Positions 9,807 through 19,028 of a stretch of DNA of 64,000 nt are shown here, piece by piece (the first letter of the stretch is position 1; each line of letters begins with the position of its first letter). Made by a program: the position numbers and the translations under genes. This DNA is from Paraburkholderia fungorum (lineage in GTDB: Bacteria > Pseudomonadota > Gammaproteobacteria > Burkholderiales > Burkholderiaceae), in contig NZ_MCAS01000001.1 of NCBI RefSeq assembly GCF_003610895.1, positions 310,001-374,000 of the forward strand. The letters are read 5' to 3'. The notes beneath the pieces were generated by a model. It was given only the letters and a program-made list of their open reading frames with translations, was not told the DNA's origin and searched no databases.

Positions 9807-10784
9807 GTGCCACTATTTTCCGTTATCGTACCGATATACAACGTTCGTCAGTACGTGGCCGATGCGTTGAAAAGCATTTCGGACCAGTCACTTGCGGATT
9901 TCGAGGCCATTGTTGTTGACGACGGCTCAACCGACGGCAGCGGCGAGATAGCCGACGCTTTTTGCTTGAGCGATCCCCGTTTCAGGTACGTTCGCCAGAC
10001 AAACGGCGGGGCGTCTGTTGCTCGCAATACTGGTATGTCGATAGCAGAAGGCCAGTTCATCTATTACATGGACGGTGACGATCTTCTGGTAGAAGACGCG
10101 CTAGCCGTATGCTTTCGCGAACTTACCACCCACGACGCCGATGTCGTCCTTTTTTGCGCGGACGTGTTTCCGGCGGAAGCTCCCGCATATGAACGCTATC
10201 GCGACTACTATCAGCGTCCACAGTTGCAGTCTCCGCTTTCGTCCGATGCGTTTGTCATCGAGTCGTTGAGACAGAATCGATATTTCGTTTCGCCATGTTG
10301 CTACGTTGCGCGACGCTCCGTTATTGGGGATCTGCGATTCGTCGAAGGCGTTATCTATGAAGATAACCACTTCTTTGCTGCCATGCTCTTGAACAGAAAA
10401 TTGAAGGTCACCGTTTCATATCGCAATCTATTTCTACGTCGACTTCGGCCACATTCCGTCATGTTGTCTGGGCGGACCATGAAGAATTACGAGAGTATCT
10501 ATCGCGTGGTACAGGAAATGTCCGCTTTGAGTTTTGCTGCGGTGGAGGCGGTTGCTCGGACTCGTGTGAAGACGGAACTTATCGGCGGCATGCTTCGGGA
10601 ATTGTGTTTCACCAGTGCGATACTCGGTGCTGGACTTCGAATCCGCCTTAAGAATGTCAGCGCAACGTATCACGTAGCAAGACGCGTCGACCTTCGGTTG
10701 CTGACGGCAAAACGCCTGCTACTCTCGTTGCTTCCGGAATTGTATTTGCTGCGGGATAAACTCCGGCTCATCAAGGGTTCCTAA
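9807..10784 (+). CDS. Glycosyltransferase family 2
   Basis: A 325-residue GT-A fold glycosyltransferase that adds a sugar from a nucleotide donor to a lipid-linked acceptor in the cytoplasm. It opens with PLFSVIVPIYNVRQYVADALKSI and has VDDGSTDGSGEIAD, NGGASVARNTGM and the YMDGDDLL metal-binding segment; the C-terminal part is basic and alpha-helical. I choose the GTG at 9807 because GCAGAGGA lies just upstream and the family start follows at once; an ATG at 9747 would add 20 unlikely residues. Base composition is less GC-rich than the flanks. It stands alone on its strand. Confidence 0.87.
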   Translation: MPLFSVIVPIYNVRQYVADALKSISDQSLADFEAIVVDDGSTDGSGEIADAFCLSDPRFRYVRQTNGGASVARNTGMSIAEGQFIYYMDGDDLLVEDALAVCFRELTTHDADVVLFCADVFPAEAPAYERYRDYYQRPQLQSPLSSDAFVIESLRQNRYFVSPCCYVARRSVIGDLRFVEGVIYEDNHFFAAMLLNRKLKVTVSYRNLFLRRLRPHSVMLSGRTMKNYESIYRVVQEMSALSFAAVEAVARTRVKTELIGGMLRELCFTSAILGAGLRIRLKNVSATYHVARRVDLRLLTAKRLLLSLLPELYLLRDKLRLIKGS

Positions 10785-11032
10785 CCAGGGAATTCCGCCG
10801 CCGCGTTCAGCTTTCCGAACGCGGCCGTCAACCGCACAGGACCATATGGCTCTGGTGCGTCTGAAGATACATAGCTGGTGCAAATTGTGCCGTGACACGG
10901 CATTCTCCGCTCCCGGGCACATGCCTTGCTGCCTCCACCGCATCGATACTGCCTTTCGCGAGCTCGCTCAACGGCGCGCTGCGTGGCTGTCGTGACAGGC
11001 AGGTTCTGTCAATCCAAGCGGAGGTGATGACT

Positions 11033-11188
11033 ATGTTGGGAACTATTCTTCTGGTTGTGCTGATCCTTCTCCTCATCGGTGCGCTTCCGACGTGGCCACA
11101 TAGCCGCGCATGGGGTTATGGGCCGACTGGCGGCCTCGGGATCGTGGTGATTGTCGTGATCGTGCTGGTCCTCACCGGCGTGATCTAG
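11033..11188 (+). CDS. DUF3309 small membrane protein
   Basis: A 51-residue protein with two hydrophobic segments (LGTILLVVLILLLIGALPTW and a C-terminal Ile/Val-rich helix) joined by a PHSRAWGYGPTGG turn, the DUF3309 pattern. GGAGG at 11020-11024 is 8 nt before the ATG at 11033; an in-frame ATG at 11027 is too close to it. The role is unknown. The 248-bp region before it holds nothing else recognisable. Confidence 0.85.
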   Translation: MLGTILLVVLILLLIGALPTWPHSRAWGYGPTGGLGIVVIVVIVLVLTGVI

Positions 11189-11227
11189 CCGGGTCGAAGT
11201 ACTCGGATCAGCAGTTCGAACCGGGCC

Positions 11228-11273
11228 GGCCGCCGGATATCCATGCAGTTCGCGACCTGGATATCCGGCGGCC
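11228..11273. terminator. Perfect 16-bp inverted repeat between convergent genes
   Basis: GGCCGCCGGATATCCA (11228-11243) and its exact reverse complement (11258-11273) surround a 14-nt loop. It sits between the DUF3309 gene (plus) and the sugar-acid kinase (minus), a place where a two-way terminator hairpin is expected. There is no T-tract. Confidence 0.6.
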
Positions 11274-11321
11274 TCCTGATTCTGGTAGTCAATGGACGTT
11301 CACTTCGCCGGACGATAACGG

Positions 11322-12683
11322 CTAGCCGCCGCCATAGCCACTTACCAGTTGCTCGAACACGTCGGCATCCCCCATTTGACCGCCCTTGAGCATGATCTCC
11401 ATGCCATCGAGATCGCTCCGGTCGGCATGCAAGCGGCAAACAGTGACACCCGCCGACAAGGGCGCGAGATACGACAGCCCCCATGCATCGAGTGCGCGCA
11501 CGGCGAAGCTCGATGTATCCCCGCCTGCAATCCCGATGCGCTGCAGTCTCACTTTGCCGAGTACCGCTTTCAGTAGTGCGGCATTCGCGTGGGCGAGTGA
11601 CGGCATCGCGCTGCGGGCATCATCGGCTGATACGTGCGCCATGTGGCGCGTCGTGAAAGCGAGTACATTGCGCCCGTCGCGCAACGGCCCGGCGATCGCG
11701 GCGACGCGCGAGGCCAGATAGTCCGGCGCCGCTTCGCCTGTCATCTTCAGCGGGTCCAGTTCCACACGCAGATAAGACTGCGCCGCAGCGATCTGCATCG
11801 CGCTTAAGGGGGAAAGACTGCCGGCCAGCACGAACACGGGACCTCGCGCGCGAGCCAGCGATGCGGGCGCGGCAGCAACGTCGCCACCTTCAGCCGTATC
11901 GGCGAGCGCATAGGCATAAGCCTGAGCCACACTGCTCGCACCAACCGCAAGCAGTGGTGCCTGTGTCGCGGCATGACGGGCGATCAGGCGGCCAATTGCC
12001 TGCAAATGCGAATCGTCGAGTACGTCGAATAGCACAGCGTCCGGGTTCGATTCGAGCAGGCAATCCAGCTCGGTTTGCAGCGCGGCGTCATCGCGCGTGT
12101 AGCAACGCCAATCGATCGATTGCACATTGTTCAATCCCTGCCGCTGCAGATGAACTCGCAAATCCGCTTCATTCATCGGCGTGACAGGGTGACGGCTCAT
12201 GGTTGGGTGACGGTCGATTCTGTAAATCGACAGTTGATGCGCATCCGCGCCGCCCCCCGCGAACAGTTCGCCGAACACGCAATAGCGACGCAGATTCGGT
12301 TGACCACCCACTATGGCCACGAGTGAATTCGCGCAGTACTCGCGCAATGTGCGAATCGCCACCCCGATGCTGCCGGTCTGCGGCGCGCTATCGAAGGTCG
12401 AGCACACTTTGTAGTGCATCACACGCACGCCTAACGCGGCGAACGCCGCACCCACGCGCGCAAGCTCCTGATGCTGCGCGTGCGGCGCCATGGCCCGCGC
12501 GGCACCCGCGATACCCACCGCGTCGAGGCGGCCCAGCACCGAGAGCCGCGTGGCATCGGGCGGAGCGAAGAACAGCATGGTGCGCAAACCGGCGCGGGCG
12601 AGATGAGCGAGCGTGTCGGTCGCCCCCGTAAAGTCGTCGCCGTAGAAGCCATAAGCGGGACCCTCGCCACCCATCCCGCTCAT
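11322..12683 (-). CDS. Four-carbon acid sugar kinase family protein (DUF1537/OtnK-like)
   Basis: A 453-residue kinase of the four-carbon acid sugar kinase family, which phosphorylates sugar acids with ATP in the cytoplasm. The N-terminal substrate domain begins GFYGDDFTGATDTL (GDDFTGATD signature); the C-terminal nucleotide domain has GIAGGDTSSFAVRAL and ends LKGGQMGDADVFEQL. The frame is open far upstream, but ATG at 12683 is the right start: GGGAGG lies 8 nt before it and the family starts there. It begins 23 bp after the RuBisCO-like gene. Kinase plus RuBisCO-like protein is the arrangement of OiaK with OiaX or OiaT in D-apionate breakdown, so a 3-oxo-acid-sugar substrate is plausible but unproven. 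Confidence 0.88.
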   Translation of the reverse strand: MSGMGGEGPAYGFYGDDFTGATDTLAHLARAGLRTMLFFAPPDATRLSVLGRLDAVGIAGAARAMAPHAQHQELARVGAAFAALGVRVMHYKVCSTFDSAPQTGSIGVAIRTLREYCANSLVAIVGGQPNLRRYCVFGELFAGGGADAHQLSIYRIDRHPTMSRHPVTPMNEADLRVHLQRQGLNNVQSIDWRCYTRDDAALQTELDCLLESNPDAVLFDVLDDSHLQAIGRLIARHAATQAPLLAVGASSVAQAYAYALADTAEGGDVAAAPASLARARGPVFVLAGSLSPLSAMQIAAAQSYLRVELDPLKMTGEAAPDYLASRVAAIAGPLRDGRNVLAFTTRHMAHVSADDARSAMPSLAHANAALLKAVLGKVRLQRIGIAGGDTSSFAVRALDAWGLSYLAPLSAGVTVCRLHADRSDLDGMEIMLKGGQMGDADVFEQLVSGYGGG

Positions 12684-12706
12684 GTCATTCGCCTCCCGGA
12701 GATCGC

Positions 12707-14005
12707 TCACGTACGGCCACCGAAGAATTCCAACGCACGCCGCAGTTCCGGCATGTGTTCGGCGTAGCGCTCCAGCGGCGCGCGCGCCTGCACCGCCTCC
12801 CATGCCTGTCGAACACTCGTGACGCCTGCCGCAGGGCCGTCCGGATGCGCAAGGATGCCGCCGCCCGACATGAACAGCAAGTCGGTGGAACTCACGGCGT
12901 CGAAAGTCGCCGGCACCGTGCCCGCCCATTGTCCTGACGAAAAAGCCGGCAGCACGGCATCGTCGCAACCCGGCGCGAGCGGCGCAGCACAATCGCGCGC
13001 GGACTCGATCACTTCGGTATCGCTCTGCGCGAATTTACCGGCGAGACCATGCACGTGCATATGGTCGACTCCCGTCAATCGCCAGAGCATCTGATACGCC
13101 TGAAACGACATGCCAAGCGCCGGATCGCGCGACATCATGCCGTAGCCGTTTCGATGCGCGTGCAGCACGAGCGGCGTTGCGCGGCGCAATGTCTGGATTG
13201 CCGAAAATCCGCACCAGTTGATGCTGGCCATCACGCAACTGCCGCCCTCCTGCTCGACAAGTTCCGCATGACGGCGCATGGCGTCGAGGTCATCGGTGAT
13301 ATTGAATGCGACCATGACGGGGCGGCCACTGCGCTCGCGATAGTCGCGCACGACCCTCATCACCGCACGCACGCGCTCGGCGAGCGGAGCATGCACGGGA
13401 TTCGCACACACTTCGTCATCCTTGATGAAATCGACGCCTGCTTCACATAACTCGCGCACCAGCGCTGCGGTTTCTTCAGCGCTCAAACCAACGTTCGGTT
13501 TGATGATGGTGCCGATCATCGGTCTGCCCGCGACGTGCGTCAGCGCCCGCGTCCCGGCTACGCCATGACGCGGCAATTCGAAGCGCACGCGATATGAGGC
13601 CGGCAGGCGCAACGACAACAACCGCATACCTGTGACTTCGCCCAGGTCATACAGATTGCCGGCAACGGTCGCAGCGAGCGTCGGCAGATTCGCGCCGATG
13701 TTGGCCAGAGGAAACGACAACGTGACCCGAGCGCGCCGCCACGGTCCCGATGCGCCCTGACGCGCGAGCCAGGCGCTCGGCAAACTCGGCTGGGCGGCGG
13801 CCTCGAGTTCGTCGATGCGCACGACGCTCGCGCGGCTGCGTGCGCGTAACGCATCGGACTCATTCGCGACCCGCACAAAGGTGCCGCTCGACTGTTCACC
13901 TGCCATCACATCGGCAACGCGCGCGGGATCGAGCGGCGTCTCGATCAGATAGTCGGCTTCGAGGCAATCGTCGTTTACGGTTTGCCGTTGCAATGTCGCG
14001 TTCAT
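12707..14005 (-). CDS. RuBisCO-like protein (RLP), active-site residues largely retained
   Basis: A 432-residue member of the RuBisCO large-chain family. Aligned by motif, Lys169 (TIIKPN) matches Lys175 of RuBisCO, Lys195-Asp-Asp-Glu198 matches the carbamylated-lysine metal site, HAHRNG (His282) the conserved histidine, Lys324 (GLAGKF) the loop-6 lysine, Ser357-Gly the SG phosphate-side motif and Gly381-383 the second phosphate site. The second lysine of KPK is Asn, which is usual in RLPs. Such proteins act on phosphorylated keto-sugar acids by enolisation, decarboxylation or C-C cleavage. Its start overlaps the VOC gene end by 4 bp (ATGA). With the kinase, it likely acts on the kinase product. 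Confidence 0.9.
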   Translation of the reverse strand: MNATLQRQTVNDDCLEADYLIETPLDPARVADVMAGEQSSGTFVRVANESDALRARSRASVVRIDELEAAAQPSLPSAWLARQGASGPWRRARVTLSFPLANIGANLPTLAATVAGNLYDLGEVTGMRLLSLRLPASYRVRFELPRHGVAGTRALTHVAGRPMIGTIIKPNVGLSAEETAALVRELCEAGVDFIKDDEVCANPVHAPLAERVRAVMRVVRDYRERSGRPVMVAFNITDDLDAMRRHAELVEQEGGSCVMASINWCGFSAIQTLRRATPLVLHAHRNGYGMMSRDPALGMSFQAYQMLWRLTGVDHMHVHGLAGKFAQSDTEVIESARDCAAPLAPGCDDAVLPAFSSGQWAGTVPATFDAVSSTDLLFMSGGGILAHPDGPAAGVTSVRQAWEAVQARAPLERYAEHMPELRRALEFFGGRT

Positions 14006-14541
14006 AGCGTGCTCAGATCGGGAAACCGGCGCACCGGATCACGGCCGTCCCAGCCGCGTGAGGCCGCATGGATCATGTCGAACAGTTTGCCTTTCGGCCC
14101 GGCGATCTCCGACAACTCGATCACCGTGCCCGGATGATTTTCAGTGTCGAAGTAAACAAAGCGCCCGTTGCGTCCCACTTCGCCACTCATCGCGACTTTG
14201 AAACCCTGCTCCTGCAAACGGGCAAGGTCGGCGTCGAATGACGTGGTCCAGTACGCGTTGTGCTGCAAGCCGGTGTGCCCCGCGGCGAGAAAATCGCGGT
14301 ACATGGATGGCGCATCGTTGCGTGTCTGAATCAGCTCGACCTGCAGCGATCCGGAGTTCGCCAGCGCCACCGAGTTATGTACATCGAACGATTGTCCGCG
14401 GTACCGGTAATTCTCGATCGGCACGCGTTCGTTGTAGAACCACGGACCTACGCCGAGTACGCGGCTCCAGTAATCCATCGCGGCCTCGATATCGCGCACC
14501 ACGTAACCCGCCTGACGAATCTCGCCAAAGAAACGACTCAT
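14002..14541 (-). CDS. VOC (glyoxalase/dioxygenase fold) protein of the RLP operon
   Basis: A 179-residue vicinal-oxygen-chelate protein with two beta-alpha-beta-beta-beta modules. The first starts QAGYVVRDIEAAMDYWSRVLGVGPWF, and the second holds HTGLQHNAYWTT and the terminal FDTENHPGTVIELSE metal-ligand strand (Glu near residue 148, His near 92). The fold supports isomerase, lyase, epimerase or dioxygenase chemistry. Translational coupling to the RuBisCO-like gene implies a step in the same pathway, possibly isomerisation or epimerisation before phosphorylation. I do not know a described apionate pathway that uses a VOC enzyme. Confidence 0.85.
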   Translation of the reverse strand: MSRFFGEIRQAGYVVRDIEAAMDYWSRVLGVGPWFYNERVPIENYRYRGQSFDVHNSVALANSGSLQVELIQTRNDAPSMYRDFLAAGHTGLQHNAYWTTSFDADLARLQEQGFKVAMSGEVGRNGRFVYFDTENHPGTVIELSEIAGPKGKLFDMIHAASRGWDGRDPVRRFPDLSTL

Positions 14542-14644
14542 GAAACTCTCCCGATGCTGCCAGTTTTGAAAGACGAGCGACGCCCCGGCGCCGCGCGAAC
14601 GCAGCGCCCGAATGTCGAACCTGTAACGAGATCTAAAAGAGACC

Positions 14645-16531
14645 TTAGAGAAAACCGATGGAAATCCAGGGAATCGCCGCGATCAGGATCAGGCCGGCGA
14701 TCAAAGCCCCCATATAGCCGACAATCGGACGAATGCCCGCATCGGGATTGACCTTGCTGATCGCACACGCCGAGTAGTAGCCGACCCCGAACGGTGGCGA
14801 GAACAGCCCCACGCCCATCGACAGAATCACGACGATCGCGTAGTGCACTTCATTGACGCCCGCGATCCGCGCAATCGGAAACAGCAGCGGTCCGAACAGC
14901 ACGATGGAGGGGATTCCTTCGAGCACACTGCCGAGCATCACGAACACAACGATCGACACCGCAAGAAAGCCATACGCGCCGCCAGGCATCGCGCCCATGA
15001 GCTGCGCGAGGTCCTGCGAGAAGCCGGACTGCGTCAGCGCCCAGGCCATGGCCGTCGCGCAACCGATAATGAACAGGATTGCACCAGACAAGGTCGCCGC
15101 ATCCACCAGCATGCGTCCGAGACGCTTCCATTCGAACCGCCGGTAGACGAGCAAGCCGATCACCATCGAATACGCGATGCCGATGGTCGACACTTCAGTC
15201 GCTGTCGCCACGCCTTCAACCACCGCCATTCTGATCACGAACGGCAACGCCAGCGCGGGCAGCGAGACGATGAACAGGCGCCCGATCTGGCGCCTGCTGA
15301 AACGCTGCGCGCCGCTTAAGTCCTCTTTACGGTAGCGCCACCACACCACCACGCACAGAATCAACGCAAGCACGGCGCCCGGCAGCATCCCTGCGGTGAA
15401 GAGCGCGGAGATCGACAGGCCGGTCACCGAACCGATCGTAATCAGCACAATGCTCGGCGGGATGGTTTCGCTTTGCGCGCCCGTGGTGGCCAGCAGCGCG
15501 ACCAGATCGCCTTCTGAAGCGCCGCGTTTTTTCATTTCCGGGAACAGCACCGGTGCAATCGCCGCCATGTCGGCGACTTTCGAGCCGGAAATGCCCGATA
15601 CCAGATACATCGCACCGATCAGCACGAACGACAAACCGCCGTGCACGTGACCGACGAGACTCGCGAGAAACTCGATCATCGCTCGCGCCATGCCGGTCAT
15701 TTCGATCAGCAAGCCGAGAAACACAAACAGCGGCACCGCCAGCAACACCAGATGAGACATGCCCTCATCCATGCGGCCGACCACGACTTCGAGCGGCGTA
15801 AAGGTCGAAAGCCCGAGATAGCCGAAGGTGGCAAGAGCGAAAGAGAAACCGATAGGTACACCTGAAAAAATACCGATCCCCACCACGCCGACGAAGAAGA
15901 TCACCAGGTTGGTCTTGCCGAGCGTCTGCAACCATGGACCGGCGAACCCAGCCACGACACCCAATAGCGCGGCAATCACGAGCACGATCAGCACATCGCG
16001 CATGCGGCTTACCTGCGCAAGACGAATCAAGCCGACGATCAGCATCAGCGCGGCGCCGATCGGCAACGCGAGCGCGCGCCATGCATTGCTGATCTCCAGC
16101 GCGGGCGTGATGATCGCCGCCTCGCCGGATGCATAGTCGTATGCAGGTCCGATCAACAGCGCCAGCAATGCAATCGATGCAGCAATCGCGAGCGTATCGA
16201 CGAATGCACGCCGCTGCGGCGAAAGACGGCTGACGAACGCCGTCATCCGCATATGCTCGCCGCGCCGCAACGCGAGTACGGCGCCGAGCATGGCGAGCCA
16301 CAGGAACAGAATCCCGGCAAGTTCGTCCGACCACACCAGCGGTTGATGCAGCGCATAGCGGCAGATCACACCCGCCAGCATCACGACGATCTCCACCGCC
16401 AGCAGCGCCGCCGCACAGACTTCGACGAGCGCAATCAGGCCACGATCGAAGCTTCGCAGCCAGCGGCGCGGCATGCTCGCCACATGCGCCGCGACGGCCG
16501 CCTCGGCAGGATTCAATGCGTGATTCGACAT
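14645..16531 (-). CDS. TRAP transporter permease, fused DctQ-DctM
   Basis: A 628-residue inner-membrane permease that joins the small (DctQ, residues about 1-190, four helices) and large (DctM, about 195-628, twelve helices) TRAP subunits in one chain. DctM motifs are visible, such as GIGIFSGVPIGFSFALATFGYLGL, SGISGSKVADMAAIAPVLFPEMKKRG and PPSIVLITIGSVTGLSI. It imports organic acids by Na+ or H+ symport with a periplasmic binding protein. The start at 16531 is preceded by GAGGAGG; an upstream in-frame ATG lacks this. It sits between the binding-protein and VOC genes in the same operon. Confidence 0.92.
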   Translation of the reverse strand: MSNHALNPAEAAVAAHVASMPRRWLRSFDRGLIALVEVCAAALLAVEIVVMLAGVICRYALHQPLVWSDELAGILFLWLAMLGAVLALRRGEHMRMTAFVSRLSPQRRAFVDTLAIAASIALLALLIGPAYDYASGEAAIITPALEISNAWRALALPIGAALMLIVGLIRLAQVSRMRDVLIVLVIAALLGVVAGFAGPWLQTLGKTNLVIFFVGVVGIGIFSGVPIGFSFALATFGYLGLSTFTPLEVVVGRMDEGMSHLVLLAVPLFVFLGLLIEMTGMARAMIEFLASLVGHVHGGLSFVLIGAMYLVSGISGSKVADMAAIAPVLFPEMKKRGASEGDLVALLATTGAQSETIPPSIVLITIGSVTGLSISALFTAGMLPGAVLALILCVVVWWRYRKEDLSGAQRFSRRQIGRLFIVSLPALALPFVIRMAVVEGVATATEVSTIGIAYSMVIGLLVYRRFEWKRLGRMLVDAATLSGAILFIIGCATAMAWALTQSGFSQDLAQLMGAMPGGAYGFLAVSIVVFVMLGSVLEGIPSIVLFGPLLFPIARIAGVNEVHYAIVVILSMGVGLFSPPFGVGYYSACAISKVNPDAGIRPIVGYMGALIAGLILIAAIPWISIGFL

Positions 16532-16620
16532 ACGGATGCCTCCTCGCGGCCGCTCGCCGCGCTTCGTCTCATGCTCACCGATGTGCCGCACGGTGCGGAC
16601 TCAGCGTTCACGGCTGATAG

Positions 16621-17646
16621 TCAAGCCAGCTTGCCGACCGATTGTTCGAGCAGGTCCCACGCCTGCGTGCCGAACTTGCTCTTCCATTCCGCGTAAAAAC
16701 CCGCTTGACGCAGCGCCGCGCGGAACGTATCCGGTGCCGGACGGTTGACTGCGAGTCCTTTGCTTTGCAGATCCGCGACGGCAGCGTCGTTGAGCTTGCG
16801 AACGTCGTCGCGTTGCTTCAGCGCGCCCTGATTGAATGCATCGCTGGCGATGCCCTGCAGGTCCTTCGGCAAACGCTGCCACGCACGCTGGTTCAAGACG
16901 AACCAGTAGCCGTCCCACATGTGGTTAGTCAACGAGCAATACTTTTGCACTTCGTAGAGCTTCGCGACCTGCACGATCGGCAGCGGATTTTCCTGTGCGT
17001 CGACGATATGCGTTTGCAGTGACGAATAGACTTCGCTGAATTGCAGGCTGGTCGGCGCCGCGCCGAGGCCCTTGAACATGTCGATGCTAAGCGGGCTCAC
17101 CGGCACGCGGATCTTCAGACCGCGCATGTTCTGCGCGCTGGTAATCGGGCCGTTGCTGGTGGTGGTCTGACGAAAACCGTTGTCCCACATCTTTTCGAAC
17201 GACTCGAGCCCGGCCTTCTGCATCGCGGCACGCACGTAGGCGCCGAGCTTGCCGTCCATCGCGCTCCACACCTGGTTGTAGTCGCTGAAGGCAAAGCCGA
17301 CCGCATTGATCGCCACCGATGGCGCCAGCGTAGAGACCACCAGCGCCGACGGCGTGAACATCTCGATGCCGCCGCTACGCACTTGCGCGAGCATGTCGGT
17401 ATCCCCGCCCAGCTGGTTGTTAGGGAATATCCGAATCTCCATGCGCCCCTTCGACGCCTCTTTGATCTGATTGGCCGCTTCCTGCGAGCGCACGTTCAGC
17501 GGATGCGTGAGCGGCAGATTGTTGCCGTACTTGAACACGAATTCCGGGCCGGACGCCGCGCGCACGATTGCCGGAAAGCCCAGCGCGCCGGCTACCGGCA
17601 CGGCGGCAGCGGCACGCAGCACCGTGCGTCTCGCGAGGTTGGTCAT
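16621..17646 (-). CDS. TRAP transporter periplasmic substrate-binding protein (DctP)
   Basis: A 341-residue periplasmic solute-binding protein. Its leader contains ARRTVLRAAAA and ends near IVRAASG, with a twin-arginine look. The mature DctP domain shows KYGNNLPLTHPLNV, GGIEMFTPS, the helix with MRGLKIRVPVSPL (conserved Arg for the carboxylate) and EVYSSLQTHIVDAQENPL. It would capture an acid sugar for the fused permease. The start at 17646 has AAGGAG 10 nt upstream. It is the first gene of the operon and lies opposite the LacI regulator. Confidence 0.92.
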   Translation of the reverse strand: MTNLARRTVLRAAAAVPVAGALGFPAIVRAASGPEFVFKYGNNLPLTHPLNVRSQEAANQIKEASKGRMEIRIFPNNQLGGDTDMLAQVRSGGIEMFTPSALVVSTLAPSVAINAVGFAFSDYNQVWSAMDGKLGAYVRAAMQKAGLESFEKMWDNGFRQTTTSNGPITSAQNMRGLKIRVPVSPLSIDMFKGLGAAPTSLQFSEVYSSLQTHIVDAQENPLPIVQVAKLYEVQKYCSLTNHMWDGYWFVLNQRAWQRLPKDLQGIASDAFNQGALKQRDDVRKLNDAAVADLQSKGLAVNRPAPDTFRAALRQAGFYAEWKSKFGTQAWDLLEQSVGKLA

Positions 17647-17683
17647 TTGGGTGTCTCCTTGCTTATAATTGATGTGACTGTCG

Positions 17684-17823
17684 AATCCATCAAAAACCAT
17701 CATCGCTCACCGACACCGCCTTGATTTCCGGTCACTGCGTGTCAGTCTTCGTGCGATAGCTGCAAGACTAGGCGTGCGCGGCAATCGCTGTCAAACCGCG
17801 AATCTGATGGTTTTTGATTGATT
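17684..17823. promoter_or_regulatory. Divergent promoter region with two inverted copies of an operator-like element
   Basis: A 19-bp element at 17684-17702 and its inverted near copy at 17805-17823 share the core TGATGGTTTTTGAT (14 exact bases, then one mismatch, then GATT). They flank the divergent start region of the TRAP operon and the LacI gene, about 103 bp apart. A matched pair in this position is what a LacI-family repressor with DNA looping would use. Confidence 0.65.
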
Positions 17824-17844
17824 TCCACTCTGCGAAGGACGGCT

Positions 17845-18900
17845 ATGTCCGAACCGCTTCTCCTCACGGCAGCTGCCCGGGCACGCATTCCCGACATTGC
17901 GCGTGCCGCCGGCGTCTCGACCGCCACCGTGGATCGCGTGCTCAATGGCCGCGAAGGCGTACGCGCCCTCACCGCGCAACGCGTCCTTCTGGCGGCCGCG
18001 CAGCTCGGCTATCTGCCGGCACCGGAAACGCCCTCGGCGCCTGCGCCAAAACCGATGCGCATTGCCTTCCTTCTGCCTGCCGGCACCAATCGCTATCTGC
18101 ACATGCTCGGCGACTACATCGACTTCGCGCACGATCAGTGGAACGCGTTGGACATGAAATGCCGCGTCCACTACGTCGAGAGTTTCAATCCGAAAGAACT
18201 CGCCGACCGTCTGCTGCATTACGGACAACGTGCGGATGGCGTGGTGTTCATGGCGCTCGAGCATCCCGTCGTACGCGATGCAGTGAATACGCTGGCCGAT
18301 CAGGGTGTGCCGGCGATTACGCTGATTTCCGATTTGTCGAATGCGCGGCGGCTGGCGTATGTGGGCATCGACAATCGTTCTGCCGGACGCACGGCTGCGT
18401 TGCTGCTGGGACGCTTCATGGGACCACGGCCGAGTGGGAAAATCGCAATGCTGGCCGGTAGTCTCAACTATCGCGGACATGAGGAACGCGAGATCGGTTT
18501 TCTGCACCTGATCGAATCGACGTTTCCGCAAGTGCGGGTCATTGGCCTGCGAGAGGGACACGACGACAGCGATCGCAACTATGCGCAGACGCGCAAGCTG
18601 CTGGAACAGCATCCTGATCTCGCGGGAATTTATAACAGCGGCGGTGGATCGGACGGTGTCGCGCGCGCGATTGTCGAAGCACGTTCCGAGCAGAAGATTC
18701 TGTTTGTCGGGCACGGACTGACGCCTGACACGAGAGCACTACTGATAGACGGAACGATGGATGCATTGATCACACAAACACCGCAGGCCATGGTGGGGAA
18801 TTGTTTGCGGATTTTCCGCAACGTGCGCGAGAAGCGCGATGCGCTGAGTGACATTAAGCCCGTGCAGTTCAGCATTGTGCTGCGGGAGAATCTGCCGTAA
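17845..18900 (+). CDS. LacI-family transcriptional regulator of the TRAP/RLP operon
   Basis: A 351-residue regulator with an N-terminal LacI HTH (IPDIARAAGVSTATVDRVLNGREGVRALTAQRVLLAA) and a periplasmic-binding-protein-like effector domain (residues about 65-351; MRIAFLLPAGTNRY, VVFMALEHPVVRDAV, YVGIDNRSAGRTAA). ATG at 17845 has GAAGGA upstream and is preferred to the in-frame ATG at 17818, which overlaps the operator element. It is divergent from the TRAP operon and most likely controls it in response to an operon substrate. The type of effector domain suggests a sugar-like ligand. Confidence 0.9.
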   Translation: MSEPLLLTAAARARIPDIARAAGVSTATVDRVLNGREGVRALTAQRVLLAAAQLGYLPAPETPSAPAPKPMRIAFLLPAGTNRYLHMLGDYIDFAHDQWNALDMKCRVHYVESFNPKELADRLLHYGQRADGVVFMALEHPVVRDAVNTLADQGVPAITLISDLSNARRLAYVGIDNRSAGRTAALLLGRFMGPRPSGKIAMLAGSLNYRGHEEREIGFLHLIESTFPQVRVIGLREGHDDSDRNYAQTRKLLEQHPDLAGIYNSGGGSDGVARAIVEARSEQKILFVGHGLTPDTRALLIDGTMDALITQTPQAMVGNCLRIFRNVREKRDALSDIKPVQFSIVLRENLP

Positions 18901-19028
18901 CAGGCGCGCGTTTGAAGCGAGGGTTTGAACCTTGCCCGCAGGTCCGCAACGACGGTCGAATAGCGTCAGGCACAGCGGATGCTCAGTCTCCATGGTATTC
19001 AAACATCGATACGAAAGGAGATCACATC

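Noticed and set aside
12684..12992. N-terminal extension of the acid-sugar kinase
   Set aside because: It overlaps the RuBisCO-like gene; a strong ribosome site and the family start lie at 12683.
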